From Flavobacterium sp. SUN052 (GTDB taxonomy: Bacteria; Bacteroidota; Bacteroidia; Flavobacteriales; Flavobacteriaceae): DNA of 64,000 nt. Location of the stretch: NCBI RefSeq assembly GCF_028867935.1, contig NZ_JAPQNS010000001.1:186001-250000 (forward strand), given 5' to 3'. How positions within the stretch are numbered: the first letter of the stretch is position 1; the number at the start of each line of letters is the position of its first letter. The position numbers were made by a program, and so were the translations under genes. Shown here piece by piece: positions 31,922-41,506 of the stretch. The notes below the pieces were generated by a model, which saw only the letters and a program-made list of their open reading frames with translations, was not told the DNA's origin and made no database searches.

Positions 31922-33205
31922 ATGACCAAACCGCTACACAAGATTTCGTGGCTTACGGCGCTGGCGCTGGTTATTTCCAACATGGTCGGCACGGGTGTGT
32001 TTACCAGTTTGGGGTATCAACTGCTGGCCGTACAGAACACCTGGTCCATTTTGCTATTGTGGCTGCTAGGTGGTGTTTTGGCACTGATTGGTGCGTTTAC
32101 CTTCGCTGAGTTGGGCACCCACTACCATGACCAGAGCGGGGGCGATTACGTGTTTATTTCGAAAGGATTGCATCCATTTTTGGGTTACTTAACGGCCTGG
32201 GTATCGCTGGTGGGCGGTTTTTCGGCACCAGTGGCCATTGCTGCAATGGCGATGGAAGCGTACCTGAGTCCATTCGATGTGCCTTATGTAAGGGTACTGA
32301 CGGTGGTTCTGATCATCGCTATTGGTCTGTTGCATTCATTCAGTCTGAAACATAGCAGCTGGTTTCAGAACGTAACAACAATTGTGAAAGTCGCCTTTAT
32401 TGGCGTAGTGCTGGCCGTTGGGTTCTATGTAGCTCCCCCCGCCGTGAACAGTTTGCGTTGGGATACCAGTTATCAGGGCGAAGTATTCACCAGTGCCTTT
32501 GCGGTCTCGCTTCTCTACGTCACCTACGCTTATACCGGCTGGAACGCGGCCGCTTACATTGTCTCCGAAATTGATGAACCCCGGCGTAACCTGCCAAAAG
32601 CGTTGTTGCTCGGTACCGGCATCGTGACCGCCATATATATTTGCCTGCAACTGGTTTTTCTGAAACTGGCGGCTCCAGATGGGTTAAAGGGGCAGGCTGA
32701 TGTAGCGGTGATTGCCTTCACTAATCGATTTGGACCAACGGCGGGTAAATGGATTAGCATCGGCATTGCGTTTCAGTTGGTGGCAACCATGAGTTCGTAC
32801 GTCTGGATTGGTGGCCGCATTACGAGCCGCATGGCGCTCGATTTTCCATTATGGCGGTTTTTTAGCCGACAAAATTCGCACCATATTCCCGTTCGGGCCA
32901 TTTGGTTGCAAGTTGCCATTACGCTATGCCTTCTGTTTTCGGGTACGCTGCAACAAGTGCTGCTTTGTACTTCATTTGTGCTTCAACTGATGGGTACGCT
33001 GGCCGTGGCAAGTCTGCTCCGAACCCCGCGTCACCCGTCTGATTTCCCAAGCCCATTCCGCCCCTGGTTGCAATGGACCTACATCCTTTTCAGCATTGGC
33101 GTGCTAATCTTTATCGCCATTGATAAGCCTGTTGAGAGCTTTGTTGGACTGGGAATCGTTCTTGTCGGTGGACTTACGTATTTTGCGCGCTTGCCGGTGA
33201 AATAA
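31922..33205 (+). CDS. APC-family amino acid permease
   Basis: 427 residues from ATG 31922; the GTG- or TTG-type earlier start would add twelve atypical residues. Twelve membrane segments are expected. The first helix LALVISNMVGTGVFTSLG contains the unwound substrate-binding motif GTGVF of the APC superfamily, and EIDEPRRNLPKALLLG is a typical cytoplasmic loop. It most likely imports amino acids with a coupling ion. The amidohydrolase two genes upstream might supply its substrates, an inference from position. Confidence 0.87.
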   Translation: MTKPLHKISWLTALALVISNMVGTGVFTSLGYQLLAVQNTWSILLLWLLGGVLALIGAFTFAELGTHYHDQSGGDYVFISKGLHPFLGYLTAWVSLVGGFSAPVAIAAMAMEAYLSPFDVPYVRVLTVVLIIAIGLLHSFSLKHSSWFQNVTTIVKVAFIGVVLAVGFYVAPPAVNSLRWDTSYQGEVFTSAFAVSLLYVTYAYTGWNAAAYIVSEIDEPRRNLPKALLLGTGIVTAIYICLQLVFLKLAAPDGLKGQADVAVIAFTNRFGPTAGKWISIGIAFQLVATMSSYVWIGGRITSRMALDFPLWRFFSRQNSHHIPVRAIWLQVAITLCLLFSGTLQQVLLCTSFVLQLMGTLAVASLLRTPRHPSDFPSPFRPWLQWTYILFSIGVLIFIAIDKPVESFVGLGIVLVGGLTYFARLPVK

Positions 33206-33248
33206 GGAATTGGAACCTTGTGTATACCGTTGAGTAAGAACCAAACTT

Positions 33249-34196
33249 ATGCAGTTCATGACATACAATCTGGCGTTTAAACGGGGCTGGCTGTGGCTAT
33301 TCCTGATCACAATTTCGTTCTCGTCTTACGGCTGGAACAAGGCAACCCACATGGCCATTGGAGCCATTGCCTACCGCGACCTACAGGCAAAATCGCCTAA
33401 GACACTCGCCAGGGTAGTAGCGCTCTTACGCCAACACCCTGATGTTAAAACGTACTGGGCACCGATGTTGCGTGATTCATCGCTCTCAGAAGACGAAAGA
33501 AACCGGTATCTGTTTATGATGGCTGCGCGTTGGCCCGATGATATTCGGGGGCAGAAAAACCCCAACGATCATGCAACCTGGCATTATATCAATTACGTGT
33601 ATAATCCGGCAAAGGGAATTGCCCGAACCGATTCGACATTAGCCACGGGAGAGGATATTCTGCAAGCCTTTGAACTGAACCGGAACATACTGAAAAGCGA
33701 TGCCCCTGACAGTAGCAAAGCCATTGCCCTATGCTGGTTGTTTCACCTGGCGGGCGATGTGCACATGCCCCTACACACTGCGGCACTGATTAGCCCGCAG
33801 TTTCCAGAAGGCGACCGGGGCGGAAACCTGTTCAAGATCAAAGTGTCTATGAGCAACCCTACTCTGAATCTTCACTCGTTTTGGGATGGGATGCTGCTAG
33901 GAAAAGATGATTTCCGGGCGGCCGATCAACTGGCTATCCAATTGATTCAAAATAATCCCAATCGCAAAACCTTTCGCCGACGGAAACCAGTCATCAAAGA
34001 TTGGTCGATGGAGAGCTTTGACATAGCCCGCTCCCTAGCCTACCGTGAAGGAAAACTAGTTGCTGGAACCGGAAACGATGGTGTTGTTCTCCCCCCCGAC
34101 TACATAGCTACCGTGAAACCCATTGCCGAACAACAGGCCGCCTGGGCGGGTCATCGGCTGGCGGGTGAGCTAAAGACCGACGTGAGCAAAAAGTAG
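33249..34196 (+). CDS. S1/P1-type zinc nuclease, secreted
   Basis: 315 residues. A signal peptide of about 28 residues ends before a Trp (SYG-WNKATHMAIG), which in this family is the mature N terminus and a zinc ligand. Other ligands appear in AARWPDDIR, HATWHYINYVY, WLFHLAGDVHMPLHT and NLHSFWDGM, matching the three-zinc site. The enzyme degrades single-stranded DNA and RNA outside the cytoplasm, probably to obtain phosphate and nucleosides. It ends nine bases before the convergent hypothetical gene. Confidence 0.92.
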   Translation: MQFMTYNLAFKRGWLWLFLITISFSSYGWNKATHMAIGAIAYRDLQAKSPKTLARVVALLRQHPDVKTYWAPMLRDSSLSEDERNRYLFMMAARWPDDIRGQKNPNDHATWHYINYVYNPAKGIARTDSTLATGEDILQAFELNRNILKSDAPDSSKAIALCWLFHLAGDVHMPLHTAALISPQFPEGDRGGNLFKIKVSMSNPTLNLHSFWDGMLLGKDDFRAADQLAIQLIQNNPNRKTFRRRKPVIKDWSMESFDIARSLAYREGKLVAGTGNDGVVLPPDYIATVKPIAEQQAAWAGHRLAGELKTDVSKK

Positions 34197-34205
34197 TGGC
34201 CTGTC

Positions 34206-34652
34206 TTAGCGAATGAATGAATCCACAATGGCAAAGGCTTCTTCGGGTTCATTGGCGCAAACGGCACAGTAAGTTCCTCGGCCATCAATTGGCCCCTCGT
34301 ATCCGAGCGGAAAACTTTTTTTGTACGTTCCATCCTCACTCATCATAATCACCTTCTGGTTTTTACGATCTTTGAGGATGACGTACGTTTTATCTGTTTT
34401 AGGCATTCTGACCCTCAACCCTTTCAGATTGCCTACAGTTTTGGTCCCCATTGGCTCCAGTTTGTGGCCCTGCTCGTTCTTACGGTATGAATAGGTAATG
34501 ACCTTTCCCGAATCCGTAAAGTCAAACGCAATTTTCTCCCAGTTTGGGCTGGCGTAATTGCCAATCATAAAAAAGGCATACGTCTTTTTGTCCTGCGAAT
34601 AGCCGCTGGTTGTAATCAGAACAAAAAAGAATATCGAAACAAGATTCCCCAT
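34206..34652 (-). CDS. Secreted protein of unknown function
   Basis: 148 residues with a signal peptide (about 1-20, ending GYSQ). The mature part is probably beta-rich, with a Cys pair in GRGTYCAVCANEPEEA near the C terminus. No family recognised. It is the last gene of the long minus-strand run and converges with the nuclease gene. Confidence 0.6.
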   Translation of the reverse strand: MGNLVSIFFFVLITTSGYSQDKKTYAFFMIGNYASPNWEKIAFDFTDSGKVITYSYRKNEQGHKLEPMGTKTVGNLKGLRVRMPKTDKTYVILKDRKNQKVIMMSEDGTYKKSFPLGYEGPIDGRGTYCAVCANEPEEAFAIVDSFIR

Positions 34653-34716
34653 TTTAGTCGAGATTTTCTATCTCAACGCCCGGAAAGGCTGATAGTTTGA
34701 TTCGACTATTGTTTGG

Positions 34717-36936
34717 TCACTTGTCTCCTGGATGATACGTTTTTTCAACATGCTTCTGAACATCTTCGGGATAGAACAGAACATCCTTGAATTTCCCCTC
34801 GCAATACAACGGGGCCTGATCTGTAAAATGTTTATCGCCAGGTATACTGCTCTGTCCACCGGTCACCACTGATCGGGCTCTTACTCGATCTTTGCCAAAC
34901 TCAACAACGGCCACAAAGCTATTCCCCACACTTCCGTAGCGTTTTTTGGTGCCGGGGTACGTTCTGGCCGAAAAAGCAGCCAGCGATCCCCAGGCCGACG
35001 ACGTGAAGCCAACGGGAATACTCTGCTTGTTATCGTCATACGTTTCCTGCGTTTTGCCGGTCAGGCGCTGGTAGCGATTAATATCTCCCCAGGGTGTTTT
35101 CCAGGTACCAAAGTCGCGGGTGAGGTCTTTCAGAACCTCGGCCAGAGCAGTTACTTTTTCCTGGGGTGTGGTGCTTTTGTTCGTAAAAGCAGTTAATCCC
35201 TGATTGTCGAAACGCTGGTTTGCAGCAGCACGGCTACGGGCTAAGCGCTGGATTTTTTCGCCCCACATAATGGCCAGCGTTTGGCCAATCGAGTTCACAC
35301 CATATGTTTTGTTCCAGTCTTTCAGCACCTGAATAGCGTCGGCCAGGTCTTTCGATTGGTTTGCAGCATCACTCGAGACCGTTTGGTAGGCGCTTAAAAG
35401 GGGCGGGAGCATCTCGTCGAAGGCAGGTAGGTGCGGGTCGTTGGCGGCTGCAATCAGGGTGTCGAGCGTGTATTTGGATTTGCTGCTAAGGACGCGCGCG
35501 GCATTGATACCCCGGTAATTCTGGGCGTCGGGAGCCATATATTCCGGGTATTTGCTTTTGTCGGGGCTGCTACTGCCCGATACCGTAAAGGGCGTTGAGT
35601 TGCAATTCTGAATCCAGCCACTCGCCGGGTTCTTTACCTGTACAATTTCATCGATGGGGTGTAATCCCTTCCAGTCGGTTTCGGGGTTGCTTCCGTCAAC
35701 GGGCTCTTCCCAATCAAATTTGGGGTTCCGCCGTGGCATAAAATTGCCGTGCCAGTAAGCGATTGTCCCGTTGCGGTCGGCGAAAATGGTGTTGTTCGAC
35801 GCATTTCCATTCAACTTCATCACTTCTTTGTAGCTATCATACCCGGTTGCTTTCGTACGCAGATACGACTGCGACAGAGCATTCAAAGGCGTATTCATCA
35901 TGTCGATAGCAATCCATTTGCCGTCTTTTTCGCCAGCGATGGGCCCATGCTGCGTGAAATACATGGTAAACTCTTTGTACTGAACGCCGTTCCCCGCTTT
36001 GTAGAGTAATCGTACTTTTTGCGTTCGAACAGGCTTTAGGGCAGTACCGTGTTTATAATAGAGATCGTTTCCTTTCTTCTCGATGGTTTCCAGATACTCG
36101 TCCATCGAGTCGGCATAGCTGGTGGTGTGCATCCAGCCGCAGTTTTCGTTAAAGCCCTGATAAATAAAGAACTGCCCCCAGGTTACGGCTCCGTACGCAT
36201 TTAATCCGGCCTGGCTAATCATGTGCACCTCCGACCGAAAATAGAACGAGGTGTGCGGATTAATGAGCAATAGGGCATTTTTAGTGGCACTTTTAGCCGG
36301 AGCAATGGCGAACCCGTTCGATCCAATGGACTCGCGTTCGTAATGGTCGAACTTCTCGTTCCAGGAGGTGGATTTGCGCTGTTCGTAAAAGGCTTTCAGA
36401 CGTTCCGTCGAGACCACGCTAATGTTACCGCCAATGCTACCTTCGCTGAACATCAGTGGCATCCAGGGCTGAAAACGCGTCAGTAGCTGCGGTTTTACTT
36501 CCGGATGGGTGTAGAGATAATAGTTGGCCCCATCGGCGAAAGCATCCAGCAGTTGTTTCATCCAGACCGGGCTCTTTTTGTAAATGGCAATCGCCTGGGT
36601 TGTGTCCATGAACAGCCGTGCCCGTAAATCATGATACAGGGCTGATTCGCCTTCTACCTCGGCCAACCGCCCCGTGGAGGTGATGTAATTTTCTTCGACC
36701 CGGCCAAAATCATCTTCGCACTGCGTGAAAAGGAGGCCAAACACCACATCGGCATCGGTTTTTCCATAAATATGGGGAACACCCCAGGTATCACGGGTGA
36801 TGGTAACCTGTTTGGCCCGTTGCTGCCAGCGGGCAATGTCGGCCTTAGTAAAAGACTGGGCATTGACCAGGGCTGAATTCAGCAAAATAACCAGGCTAAA
36901 AGCGAAGCTGACAAACTGCGATGTAAAATGACGCAT
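34717..36936 (-). CDS. Penicillin acylase family N-terminal-serine hydrolase
   Basis: 739 residues from ATG 36936; the longer reading starts 20 residues earlier without a signal-like start. A signal peptide (about 1-27, ending VNAQ) precedes the alpha chain. The self-cleavage site is at Ser206 in ESIGSNGFAIAP, which would become the catalytic N-terminal Ser of the beta chain; the NPHTSFYF and QHGPIAG motifs follow as in penicillin and homoserine-lactone acylases. The amide substrate is not deducible. The next gene upstream on the same strand is an amidase, so these two amide hydrolases may be expressed together. Confidence 0.9.
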   Translation of the reverse strand: MRHFTSQFVSFAFSLVILLNSALVNAQSFTKADIARWQQRAKQVTITRDTWGVPHIYGKTDADVVFGLLFTQCEDDFGRVEENYITSTGRLAEVEGESALYHDLRARLFMDTTQAIAIYKKSPVWMKQLLDAFADGANYYLYTHPEVKPQLLTRFQPWMPLMFSEGSIGGNISVVSTERLKAFYEQRKSTSWNEKFDHYERESIGSNGFAIAPAKSATKNALLLINPHTSFYFRSEVHMISQAGLNAYGAVTWGQFFIYQGFNENCGWMHTTSYADSMDEYLETIEKKGNDLYYKHGTALKPVRTQKVRLLYKAGNGVQYKEFTMYFTQHGPIAGEKDGKWIAIDMMNTPLNALSQSYLRTKATGYDSYKEVMKLNGNASNNTIFADRNGTIAYWHGNFMPRRNPKFDWEEPVDGSNPETDWKGLHPIDEIVQVKNPASGWIQNCNSTPFTVSGSSSPDKSKYPEYMAPDAQNYRGINAARVLSSKSKYTLDTLIAAANDPHLPAFDEMLPPLLSAYQTVSSDAANQSKDLADAIQVLKDWNKTYGVNSIGQTLAIMWGEKIQRLARSRAAANQRFDNQGLTAFTNKSTTPQEKVTALAEVLKDLTRDFGTWKTPWGDINRYQRLTGKTQETYDDNKQSIPVGFTSSAWGSLAAFSARTYPGTKKRYGSVGNSFVAVVEFGKDRVRARSVVTGGQSSIPGDKHFTDQAPLYCEGKFKDVLFYPEDVQKHVEKTYHPGDK

Positions 36937-36964
36937 TGAAACTAGTTTTTTTAGAGAAGTAGAC

Positions 36965-37062
36965 TGGAACACAGATGAGACGGACGTCCGCAACACGGAT
37001 TGAAACGGATTATTCTATCTGTGTAAATCAGCGATGTGTACATCAGCGTCATCCGCGTTCCA
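36965..37062. repeat. Imperfect inverted repeat with ACGGATT-type words, amidase-acylase spacer
   Basis: TGGAACACAGATGA (36965-36978) pairs with 37049-37062 at 12 of 14 positions. Between them are ACGGATTGAAACGGAT and ATCTGTGTAAATCAGCG words. The element occupies most of the 143-base spacer and ends 17 bases before the amidase stop. Confidence 0.65.
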
Positions 37063-37079
37063 TTAATAATTATACAGTT

Positions 37080-38672
37080 TTATTTCACAATGGCCACAAA
37101 CCGCTTTGGGGCCACCCGGTGATGCGTGGCCTGTTCGTAGCTATAGGTGAGCCGAATGAGTGTTGGTTCGGCAAACAACCGTCCCAGAAACTGAACACCA
37201 GCGGGTAAATCGCCGGTAGTATAACCCATGGGGATCGTAAAGGCGGGCAAACCGGTAGCCGGAGCCACCAGTTGACTATTATCGCCTTTGTAACCTTTGG
37301 CGTCGCCAACCAGAGCAGGCGGATAGTTCCAGGTTGGGTAAATCAGCGCATCAACGTTTAGGCGGTCCATTTCGGCTTCGACGGCCTTGCGGTACTTGAT
37401 TCGAAGGGGGTCGGTGTAGGCGTCGCCACACGGAATTTCGGGGTGATTGTACCGACCCTGACGGTTTTTCTGCCCCTCCAGCCGATTGCGCACGATCTCG
37501 GAGTATCCTCCAATTCGAATAATATCGTCGAGGGTTTTAAGGGTATCCCGTTTTACAAAGGTTCTGAGATACAGTTCGATATCTTCTTTAAAGGTAGCGC
37601 ATCCCTGATTTGCCCGCAGGGAGTCGAAATCGGCGATCGTAACGTCGATGACCATAGCCCCCGCCTTTTTCATGTCGGCAATGGCCTGATCGAAAAGCTG
37701 TCTGATTTCGGGGTGTATGTTGTTATCGCTCAGTTGGCGCATCACCCCGATACGTGCGCCTTTGAGGCCATCTTTATTCAGGAACTGGGTGTATGTTTTC
37801 GGGATTTTACCCTGACTGTTTTTCGTGATCGGATCGTGTGGATCGTATCCGGCTGTGACGTCGAGCAGTCGTACGGCATCTTCGACCGTGCGGCACATTG
37901 GCCCACCAACATCGTTGCGCGTGTAAAGCGGAATAATGCCGTAACGGCTAATCAACCCCAGCGATGTACGAAAACCAACCAGCGCATTGTGCGACGACGG
38001 CCCCCGAATGGAATTACCCGTATCGGACCCTAAGCCAACCGTGCCCAGATTAGCGGCCACGGCTGCCGCCGTTCCACCACTCGAACCGGCCGGAACGTGG
38101 GCCAGATTGTAGGGGTTGAGTGTTTCGCCCGCCATCGAACTCTGCGAGTGCATGGGAGTAAAGGCCCACTCGGCCATGTTCGATTTGGCCAGCACAATGG
38201 CACCAGCTTCGCGCAGTTTTTGCACCTGCCAGGCATCTTCAGACGGGATAAAACCTTTCAGCGCAATGGAGCCGCCCGTTGTTTGAAGTCCCTTTGTATT
38301 GAAATTATCTTTCACAATAACCGGAATACCGTGCAACGGACGGAGCTTACCCGTTTTTCGGAATTCCGCATCCAGCGTCCGTGCTGTAGTGATAGCCTCC
38401 GGGTTTACCAGAATAATCGAATTCAGTTTGGTTGGTTGGTCGTAAGCTTTTATGCGGTCGAGATACGCCTTTACCAGTTGCTCGCTCGTCAGTGTTCCCG
38501 CTCGAAATGCTTGATGAATATCGCTGATTGTCGTTTCGAGTACCTCAAATTTGTCTGCCGAAGGCGCGTTCGCTTTAGGCTGAGCCCAAGCTGACTGGAA
38601 CAGGAACTGGCTGGCCAGCAGAAGAAAAATAGGGATTAATGACGGAGGGAGAAAACGGCTTGTTGATGACAT
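37080..38672 (-). CDS. Secreted amidase (amidase signature family)
   Basis: 530 residues with a signal peptide (about 1-30, ending AWAQ). The amidase signature is intact: the catalytic Lys in HGIPVIVKDNF and the Ser pair in GSDTGNSIRGPSSHN, preceded by the Gly-rich GSSGGTAAAVAANLG. The Ser-cisSer-Lys triad hydrolyses carboxamides. Because it is exported, it is not the glutamyl-tRNA amidotransferase subunit, and it more likely acts on environmental amides or peptide amides. It is in tandem with the acylase gene downstream. Confidence 0.9.
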   Translation of the reverse strand: MSSTSRFLPPSLIPIFLLLASQFLFQSAWAQPKANAPSADKFEVLETTISDIHQAFRAGTLTSEQLVKAYLDRIKAYDQPTKLNSIILVNPEAITTARTLDAEFRKTGKLRPLHGIPVIVKDNFNTKGLQTTGGSIALKGFIPSEDAWQVQKLREAGAIVLAKSNMAEWAFTPMHSQSSMAGETLNPYNLAHVPAGSSGGTAAAVAANLGTVGLGSDTGNSIRGPSSHNALVGFRTSLGLISRYGIIPLYTRNDVGGPMCRTVEDAVRLLDVTAGYDPHDPITKNSQGKIPKTYTQFLNKDGLKGARIGVMRQLSDNNIHPEIRQLFDQAIADMKKAGAMVIDVTIADFDSLRANQGCATFKEDIELYLRTFVKRDTLKTLDDIIRIGGYSEIVRNRLEGQKNRQGRYNHPEIPCGDAYTDPLRIKYRKAVEAEMDRLNVDALIYPTWNYPPALVGDAKGYKGDNSQLVAPATGLPAFTIPMGYTTGDLPAGVQFLGRLFAEPTLIRLTYSYEQATHHRVAPKRFVAIVK

Positions 38673-38823
38673 ACGGTAATTGACGAAACGGAATAGTCGT
38701 ATGGTAAAAATAGCTTTTTCTGCCAGAAATAAGCGAAAATTAAGAACTAGAAGAAGTGTTTATTTTGAGTTTTGCCTGACTGACAGAATTAATTTAACCA
38801 TATCCAGAAGTTTGGGAATGCAC

Positions 38824-40071
38824 TCACCCCTCCACATAATTCATATCCTTACTAAACGTCTCCTCCAGAAAATGCAGGGCAATCAGGGAACACAGTACAA
38901 TGACGCCACCAATGAGCAAGGGGCCGTAGGTGAGGCCCAGCGATGGTTTGAGTGATACGAATAGCCAGGTTAACGGTACGGTTGCACCCCGCACAAAATT
39001 AGGGACTGAAGTTGCTACTGTAGCGCGCAGGTTCGTACCGAATAGTTCGGCCGCCAGCACGATGAACAATGTCCAGTAGCCATTGCAAAAGCCCAGGCAG
39101 ACACAGATAAAGTAGAATTGACTCGTTTCGCTAACAGGGGCCAGCAAGTAGACCAGCATCATGGCAAACGACAGGAGAATGAAAACCCGGATGGCCTTTT
39201 TGCGGCTTTTCAGGCGCTGGCTGAGCAATCCACTCACAATGTCGCCGAGCGATTGTCCGGCAAACGCAAGCATCACCGCTTTACCGGCAATAATGGGTTC
39301 TGCCAGTCCTGCGTGACGCCCAAATTCTGGCGAGAACGTAATCAGGATGCCAACCACAAACCACAAGGGTATACCCATCACAATAGCCAGACCATATTTG
39401 CGACGGCTTTGGGGGCTGGTTAACAGCTTCAGGAAATTGCCGCGCTCTATGTGTTTTGTTTTAAGATTTTCGAAAAGGCCCGATTCAAACACGTTGAACC
39501 GTAAAACTAGCAACAGCAAACCTAACCCGCCACCCACATAATACGACATTCGCCAGGCGAACAAATCAGCTACGAAATAGGCGAGAATGGCTCCCAAAAC
39601 GCCCATAGTAGCCACTAAAATAGACCCGTAGCTCCGTAATTGCTTTGGTAAAATTTCGGCCACCAGCGTAATGCCGGCCCCCAGTTCCCCAGCAAGACCC
39701 ACACCCGCAATGAAGCGGAGGATGGCATATTGATTCAGGTTTTGAACCATTCCGTTGGCAATATTGGCTAATGAATACAGCAAAATGGACCCAAACAACA
39801 CCGACAGTCGTCCCCGTTTATCGCCCAGGATTCCCCATAAAACGCCCCCCAGCAGCAAACCAACCAATTGCATGTCCAGCAGGAAAATGCCCTCGGGGAG
39901 GAGCCTGTCGTCGGTAACGCCCAGGGCTTTCAGGCTTGGAACCCGAACAACGCTGAACAAAAACAAGTCGTACATGTCCACGAAATAGCCAAGTGCGGCC
40001 ACTAAAACAGGAAGCTGAACAAGGTACTGAAGGGTAGATTTTTGGGGGACTAAAGTGTCTTTGGTAGTCAT
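38824..40071 (-). CDS. MFS transporter, sugar-type
   Basis: 415 residues, about 12 membrane segments. MFS features include GILGDKRGRLSVLFG between helices 2 and 3, RFIAGVGLAGELGAGITLVAE and GFCNGYWTLFIVLAAELFGTNLRATVATS. The substrate may be a sugar acid or organic anion, suggested by the GH88/SDR/Gfo genes upstream. The start codon and first residues MTTKD belong to the AATGACTACC repeat, as in mlaF. The 151-base gap to the amidase gene downstream shows nothing beyond AT-rich sequence. Confidence 0.87.
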   Translation of the reverse strand: MTTKDTLVPQKSTLQYLVQLPVLVAALGYFVDMYDLFLFSVVRVPSLKALGVTDDRLLPEGIFLLDMQLVGLLLGGVLWGILGDKRGRLSVLFGSILLYSLANIANGMVQNLNQYAILRFIAGVGLAGELGAGITLVAEILPKQLRSYGSILVATMGVLGAILAYFVADLFAWRMSYYVGGGLGLLLLVLRFNVFESGLFENLKTKHIERGNFLKLLTSPQSRRKYGLAIVMGIPLWFVVGILITFSPEFGRHAGLAEPIIAGKAVMLAFAGQSLGDIVSGLLSQRLKSRKKAIRVFILLSFAMMLVYLLAPVSETSQFYFICVCLGFCNGYWTLFIVLAAELFGTNLRATVATSVPNFVRGATVPLTWLFVSLKPSLGLTYGPLLIGGVIVLCSLIALHFLEETFSKDMNYVEG

Positions 40072-40180
40072 TGGTCAATAGGGTCATTAAATGGTCATTG
40101 ATAGCCATTGATGGTCAGTAATAATCATTTTGTAAAAGCTACGAATGACAATTAACGACTACCAACGCCCACTTAATGAC
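40062..40180. repeat. Spacer-filling inverted repeat of AATGAC words, Gfo-MFS gap
   Basis: Arms 40083-40117 and 40146-40180 match at 27 of 35 positions; most mismatches are transitions spread evenly along the arms. The flank 40062-40078 is the word GACCAATGACTACCAAA on the minus strand and contains the MFS start codon. The right end stops seven bases before the stop of the Gfo/Idh gene. Confidence 0.75.
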
Positions 40181-40186
40181 AATTAA

Positions 40187-41488
40187 TTATACGGTAGTAG
40201 TAATCAGATAAGGTGCTCTGTACTTGCGGGTAAGCATGGCGTTTGCCTGTTTGTCACCAACGAACATTTCTTTCTGAGGATCGAACTCGAGGGTGCGACC
40301 CAGACGATACGCTATGTTGCCCAAATGCGCCAGCGAAGAGGCTAGATGCGCCGTTTCAACAGGGCCATTGAGCATTTTTTTGTCACGCGCCCGTGCCGCA
40401 TCGGCGAAGTTCTTGTAGTGATCACCACCGGCATTCCGAGCGGGGCCGGGTTCCCGATTGCGGCCCAGATACGTTTTGTAATCGGCATAACCGTTGATGA
40501 CCATGTAACCCTTGTCGCCGTAGAAAATGTTACCTACTTCAACGCCATCTTCCTTATTTGTCATCCAGGGGCGTACCTCAAACTCGATGATTTTGCCCTG
40601 TTTCGGATAGTGGTAGGTCGAGGTCAGAACTTCGGGGGTTTCTTTACAGTCGTTCCATAAAAACTTGCCACCCGCCGAGGTGATCTTTTCGGGTAAGCCA
40701 ACATCAAGACCCCACATACACAGGTCAGTTTCGTGGATACCCTGATTGCCAATGTCGCCGTTGCCATAGTCCCAGAACCAGTGCCAGTTGTAATGCACGT
40801 AGTTTTTGCTGAACTCACGCGCCTGTGCTGGTCCCTGCCACAGGTCCCAGTTCAACCCCTGAGGCACGGGTGAGTTTCCCAGATTACCGATGTCGGCCCG
40901 CCACTTATAAACCGTTCCGCGAGCCATATACACTTTCCCGATCAGCCCATCGCGGAGGTGCTGAATGGCTTCCTGAATGGCCACCGAACTCCGTAACTGC
41001 ACGCCGTGCTGCACAATTCGGTTGTATTTGGTGGCGGCTTCGATTAGTTTCCGACCTTCGAACAGGTTATGACAACCCGGTTTCTCCACGTATACATCCT
41101 TCCCCGCCTGACACGCCCAGATGGCTGCCAACGCATGCCAGTGATTCGGAGTGGCAATACTCACCGCGTCAATGTCTTTATCGTCGTAGACTTTGCGTAA
41201 GTCCTGCTCGGTTTTTACCTTCCGTTTGTACTTCGTTTCAAAGTCGGTAGCCGATTTTTGCAGCACCACATCGTCTACATCGCACAGGGTAGCGATTTCC
41301 ACATTTTCCAGCTTCGAAAAGCCAGCAATGTGGTCTTTGCCGCGGCCGTTTAGTCCAATCACAGCCACACGCAGCCGATCGTTAGCACCAAAGGCACTGC
41401 TCGGAATAATGGTTGGTAATCCTAAAACAGCTGTGCCTGCAACAGCGGTCTGGATAAATTTTCGTCGGGAATAAGGGGTGTTTTCCAT
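40187..41488 (-). CDS. Gfo/Idh/MocA-family oxidoreductase, Tat-exported
   Basis: 433 residues. The N terminus RRKFIQTAVAGTAVLGLPTI is a twin-arginine signal, so the protein is exported with its cofactor. The Rossmann domain starts at RVAVIGLNGRGKDHI and the family motif VEKPGCHNLFEGR (EKP) is present, with the C-terminal sheet containing YKNFADAARARD and the HLGNIAYRLGR end. These enzymes oxidise or reduce sugars with NAD(P). Exported members are common in Bacteroidota sugar-use loci. It lies downstream of the GH88-OYE-SDR genes. Confidence 0.9.
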   Translation of the reverse strand: MENTPYSRRKFIQTAVAGTAVLGLPTIIPSSAFGANDRLRVAVIGLNGRGKDHIAGFSKLENVEIATLCDVDDVVLQKSATDFETKYKRKVKTEQDLRKVYDDKDIDAVSIATPNHWHALAAIWACQAGKDVYVEKPGCHNLFEGRKLIEAATKYNRIVQHGVQLRSSVAIQEAIQHLRDGLIGKVYMARGTVYKWRADIGNLGNSPVPQGLNWDLWQGPAQAREFSKNYVHYNWHWFWDYGNGDIGNQGIHETDLCMWGLDVGLPEKITSAGGKFLWNDCKETPEVLTSTYHYPKQGKIIEFEVRPWMTNKEDGVEVGNIFYGDKGYMVINGYADYKTYLGRNREPGPARNAGGDHYKNFADAARARDKKMLNGPVETAHLASSLAHLGNIAYRLGRTLEFDPQKEMFVGDKQANAMLTRKYRAPYLITTTV

Positions 41489-41506
41489 TGTTTGGTAAGG
41501 TATCTA

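Noticed and set aside
38673..38823. Small gene between MFS and amidase genes
   Set aside because: An open frame of 91 codons exists on the plus strand but it runs antisense into the MFS gene and shows no features of a protein.
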